A stretch of 20,429 bases of DNA, from positions 1-20,429 of the forward strand of contig WTGR01000020.1 in assembly GCA_011523485.1 (NCBI GenBank). Reading direction: 5' to 3'. Shown here in pieces: positions 17,322 through 20,429 of the stretch. The translations under genes were made by a program, and so were the position numbers. The stretch's first letter is position 1, and every line of letters begins with the position of its first letter. The DNA comes from Acidobacteriota bacterium. GTDB lineage: Bacteria > Acidobacteriota > Vicinamibacteria > Vicinamibacterales > UBA8438. The notes below the pieces were generated by a model. The model saw only the letters and a list, made by a program, of their open reading frames with translations, did no database searches and was not told the DNA's origin.

Positions 17322-18383
17322 ATGGTGAGCGAGACGTCCCCGGACCTGAGTCCACTGACGGAGACCGTGGGCCGCCGCACCTTCCTCAAGGTGCTCGGCG
17401 GCGCGGGACCGGCCGCGGCGGTCGCCGCGTGCTCCCCGGTGCCGACCGAGACCATCATTCCCTACGTCGTGCCGCCGGACGACGTCGTTCCGGGCGTGGC
17501 GACGTGGTACGCGAGCGTCTGCGGCGAGTGCCCGAACGGCTGCGGCACCCGGGTCCGCACGCGCGAGGGAAGGGCAATCAAGATCGAGGGCAACCCGGCG
17601 CACCCGGGCAACCAGGGAGCCCTCTGCACGCGCGGGCAGGCGGCTCTGCAGGGGTTGTACAACCCGGACCGCTTCCGCGGCCCGCAGCGGCGGCGAACGA
17701 CCAACGCCGCCGCCGGACAGTCCGTCTTCGAGCCGCTGGGCTGGGAAGAGGCCGAAACCGAGCTGGCCGAGCGCATCCGCACCCTGGTCGAGGCGGGCAA
17801 CGCGGATCGCATCGCGGTGGTCACGCCACTCCTGTCCGGTACCCTGGACGCCCTGGTCGACCGCTGGGCCGCGGCCGTCGGCGGAGCGCGCCGCCTGCGG
17901 TACGAGGCGTTCGCCTACGAGCCGTTGCGGGCCGCCAACCGCATCCTGTTCGACCGCCCCGCGGTGCCCGCTCACGACTTCGGCCGCGCCGATCTGATCA
18001 TCTCGTTCGGCGCGGACTTCCTGGAGACCTGGCTGGCCACCGTGAGCCAGTCCCGGGCGTTCGCCGACGCCCGGCGTCCGGAAAACGGAAGGACGGTGCG
18101 CACCGTCCACTTCGAACCACGGCTCTCGCTGACCGCGTCGAGCGCCGACGAATGGATCCGCATCGAGCCGGGCGCCGAAGGAGCCGTGGCCGCGGCGATG
18201 GTGCGCACCATCGTGGAAGAAGGAAGGGTGCAGGCGGAGGGCATCACCGGCGACGACCTCGCCCGCATCCGCGCCCTGGTCGCCGACTCGACGCCGGAGG
18301 CGGCCGCCGCGCGCAGCGGCGTGCCCGCGGGCCGCATCGTCCAGCTCGCACGGGCGTTCTCGGATCCTGGCTGGCCACCGTGA
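17322..18383 (+). pseudogene. actB: ActB, N-terminal part of the alternative complex III subunit, frame broken by duplication
   Basis: ActB is the large periplasmic subunit of alternative complex III, fusing a molybdopterin-oxidoreductase-like domain (B1) to a ferredoxin-like domain (B2). This frame begins with a twin-arginine signal, GRRTFLKVLGGAGPA (17-31). A cysteine set in the style of Mo-bis-MGD enzymes follows (C67, C70, C74, C102), then GLYNPDRFRGPQRR and domain B1 to residue 349. It stops at TGA 18381-18383 because a 338-bp tandem duplication (second copy from 18368) shifts the frame by two bases. Removing one copy joins this frame smoothly to the continuation at 18706. B1 in characterised complexes is reported to carry no molybdenum cofactor. 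As written, the fragment could not make a working ActB; if the duplication is an assembly error, the gene is intact. Confidence 0.88.
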
Positions 18384-18705
18384 GCCAGTCCCGGGCGTTC
18401 GCCGACGCCCGGCGTCCGGAAAACGGAAGGACGGTGCGCACCGTCCACTTCGAACCACGGCTCTCGCTGACCGCGTCGAGCGCCGACGAATGGATCCGCA
18501 TCGAGCCGGGCGCCGAAGGAGCCGTGGCCGCGGCGATGGTGCGCACCATCGTGGAAGAAGGAAGGGTGCAGGCGGAGGGCATCACCGGCGACGACCTCGC
18601 CCGCATCCGCGCCCTGGTCGCCGACTCGACGCCGGAGGCGGCCGCCGCGCGCAGCGGCGTGCCCGCGGGCCGCATCGTCCAGCTCGCACGGGCGTTCTCG
18701 GATCC
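18030..18705. repeat. Perfect head-to-tail 338-bp tandem duplication inside actB
   Basis: Bases 18030-18367 and 18368-18705 are identical by direct reading, from TGGCTGGCC to CGGATCC. The unit encodes ActB residues 237-349 in copy one. Its length leaves a remainder of two on division by three, so the gene is frameshifted. The two bases CC precede both copies (18028-18029, 18366-18367), so the junction has only minimal microhomology. There are no insertion-sequence ends or target-site repeats at the boundaries. Confidence 0.95.
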
Positions 18706-20429
18706 GGGAGCGGGACCCGGCCGCACGCTGGCCGCGGGCGGCGGCGTCGCCGTCTCGGGTCCGGACGCCACCGCGACCCAGGTGGCCGTGGGCCTGCTGA
18801 ATTACGTCGCGGGCAACGTCGGCGAGACCGTACGGTTCGCGCAGGACGGCCTGTGGGACAAGGCGTCGACGTGCGCCGACCTGCTCGACCTCGCCGACGC
18901 GATGCGCGACGGCGCGATCGAGTTGCTGATCCTGCACCAGGTCAATCCCGTGCACACTTTGCCCGGCGCCGCCGACTTCGCCGGGGCGCTGGACGCCGTG
19001 CCCTTCGTCGCCGCGACGTCGAGCTGGCCGGACGAGACGACGGCGCGGGCCGACCTGATCCTGCCGGCCCATACGCCGCTGGAAGCCTGGGGCGACCACC
19101 GTCCGGCCGCGGGTCGGTACGGCCTGATGCAGCCGGCGATGCGGCCGGTGTACGACACGCGGCACCTCGGCGACATCCTGCTCCGGACGGGACGTGCGGC
19201 GCTCGCCGGCGCGGCGGAGGCAGGCGCCGGAACGCCGGACGATGCACCAACGCTCCCCGAGGGAGAGTTCTACGACGTGCTGCGGGACGAGTGGCGCGCC
19301 ATCAAGGCCGCGCTCGACCCGCCGGAGGAGCCGGCGAACGAGCCGGAGCCGGCGGACGACACGCAGCCGCAGGATCCCGCCGCGGCCCGGCGCGCGGCGG
19401 CTGCGGCCCGCCGTGCGGCGGCTGTGGCCCGGCAGGCGGCCGAGTCCGAGTTCGAGGGCTTCTGGGCGGACGTCGTCCGGCAGGGCGGACGGTGGTCTCG
19501 GGTCGAGCCCCAGCCGGTGACGCTCGGCGCCGGGCTCGGCGGGATCGACCTCGCGGGGCTCGCCGCTCCCGGCGACGAACGGCGCGCGCTGACGCTGGTC
19601 GCCTACCCGTCGCTGCACTTCCTCGACGGACGGGGCGCCAACCGGCCGTGGCTCCAGGAGATCCCCGATCCGCTGCTGAAGACCGCGTGGGGCTGCGGGG
19701 CGGAGATGACGCCGGAGACCGCGGCCGCCGTCGGAGCGGAGAACGGGCAGCTCGTGACCCTGGAGTCGGACCACGGCTCGGTCGACGCGACGGTCGTCCT
19801 GAACCCGCACCTGCACCCGGGGGTCGTGGCGATCCCGATCGGGCAGGGCCACACCGACTTCGGCCGCTACGCCACCGGCCGCGGCGTGAACCCGATGGTG
19901 CTTCTCGATCCTGCGCCGGAGGCGCTGTCCGGCGGACCACGCTGGGCCGGCACCCGCGTCGACGCGACACCGCGCGAGCTGCACCGTCCCCTCGCACGCC
20001 TGCAGCGGACGTTCGATCAGCAGGGGCGCGAGCTCGCCCAGGCGGTATCTCGCGCGGCGCTCGAGGCCGGTGAGGTGCACCCCGAGGAGGAGCACTTCAG
20101 CCTCTATCCCGAGCACCCGCATCCGACGCACAACTGGGGCATGGCCATCGACCTGAACGCCTGCAACGGCTGCAACGCGTGCGTCGCCGCCTGCTACGCC
20201 GAGAACAACGTGCCGGTCCTCGGCGCCGACAAGATGGTGCGCGGCCGCACCATGTCGTGGCTGCGGATCGAACGCTTCGTGGAGCCGCGACCCGCGACGG
20301 ACGGCGGGCCGGAAGTGGACTCGCGTTTCCTGCCGATGCTCTGCCAGCACTGCGACCACGCACCGTGCGAGTCCGTGTGTCCCGTCTACGCGACGTACCA
20401 CAGCGAGGAAGGCCTGAACGCGCAGATCT
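18368..20429 (+). pseudogene. actB: ActB, remainder of the molybdopterin-like domain and start of the iron-sulfur domain (continues past window)
   Basis: This is the continuation of actB in the frame of 18368, open to the right edge. It repeats residues 237-349, then carries the rest of domain B1, with IELLILHQVNPVHTLPGA and ADLILPAHTPLEAWGDHRP typical of molybdopterin oxidoreductases. An acidic, alanine-arginine-rich linker follows (about 19314-19444), then a C-terminal aspartate-decarboxylase-like stretch. Domain B2 then begins, with CNGCNACVAAC (20162-20194) and CQHCDHAPCESVCP (20342-20383) ligating 4Fe-4S clusters. Possible internal starts are GTG 18380 and ATG 18536, but neither has a convincing ribosome-binding site or export signal. 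Without the duplication about 920 residues of one ActB chain would be visible, consistent with its usual size of roughly 1000. The other act genes should follow outside the window. Confidence 0.88.
19382..19444 (+). repeat. Three imperfect 21-bp repeats encoding AARRAAA heptads in the ActB linker
   Basis: Three consecutive 21-base units encode AARRAAA, AARRAAA and VARQAAE. They follow an acidic stretch rich in Pro, Glu and Asp (PPEEPANEPEPADD). Together they form a charged, probably helical insertion between the two parts of the molybdopterin-like domain. The units differ at several bases, so they are not a recent duplication like the 338-bp one. Confidence 0.7.

Noticed and set aside
18030..18705. 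Programmed ribosomal frameshift in actB
   Set aside because: The frame change comes from a duplicated block, not from a slippery heptamer with a downstream structure, and slippage would not remove the repeated 113 residues.
18490..20073. Plus-strand frame of 527 codons within the actB region
   Set aside because: The translation is Arg/Gly-rich without domain features, whereas the frame of 18368 encodes recognisable ActB sequence over the same bases.
17972..20401. Long minus-strand open frame of about 809 codons opposite actB
   Set aside because: It lies across the duplication and the conserved ActB motifs on the other strand and shows only compositionally biased sequence, so it is a shadow frame.

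Overview
The window is very GC-rich, densely coding bacterial DNA from a Gram-negative organism: it has lipid A synthesis (lpxB), a TonB-dependent outer-membrane receptor and a predicted beta-barrel protein. A very large Oar-like receptor with an N-terminal carboxypeptidase-regulatory domain, a zinc-active/zinc-dead M16 peptidase pair, an exported amidohydrolase and an alternative complex III (ACIII) operon together suggest Acidobacteriota, perhaps Vicinamibacteria. That placement is inferred from gene content only.

Layout. At 1-1630 (minus) lies an ABC exporter cut by the left edge. Divergent from it, dinB, rsgA and a secreted amidohydrolase (1658-5077, plus) sit 11-13 bp apart and look like one operon. 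At 5078-5475 there is no intact gene: it holds a hairpin, a piece of a dead alpha/beta hydrolase and the first copy of a perfect 133-bp tandem duplication whose second copy carries the 3' end of algH. From 5476 to 16547 eight genes run co-directionally on the minus strand. In order of transcription they are a Mit_KHE1-like membrane protein, a predicted outer-membrane barrel, an active M16 protease, an inactive M16 partner, lpxB, an Oar-like receptor, queG and algH. Most gaps are under 60 bp and three boundaries overlap or nearly overlap.

At 16548-16720 a divergent intergenic region carries a good sigma70-like promoter reading right. It drives actA (pentaheme cytochrome) and actB (molybdopterin-like plus iron-sulfur subunit), the first genes of ACIII, a quinol-oxidising respiratory complex. 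The remaining subunits would lie beyond the right edge.

The most notable observation is that actB is broken by a perfect 338-bp tandem duplication (18030-18367 and 18368-18705). Because 338 is not a multiple of three, the first reading frame stops at 18383 and the rest of the protein continues in another frame to the window end. A second perfect tandem duplication (133 bp) lies near 5.4 kb. Two exact head-to-tail duplications in 13 kb may be recent mutations, but they may equally be assembly errors, and raw reads would decide. I found no convincing new defence system, CRISPR array, tRNA, rRNA or insertion sequence.
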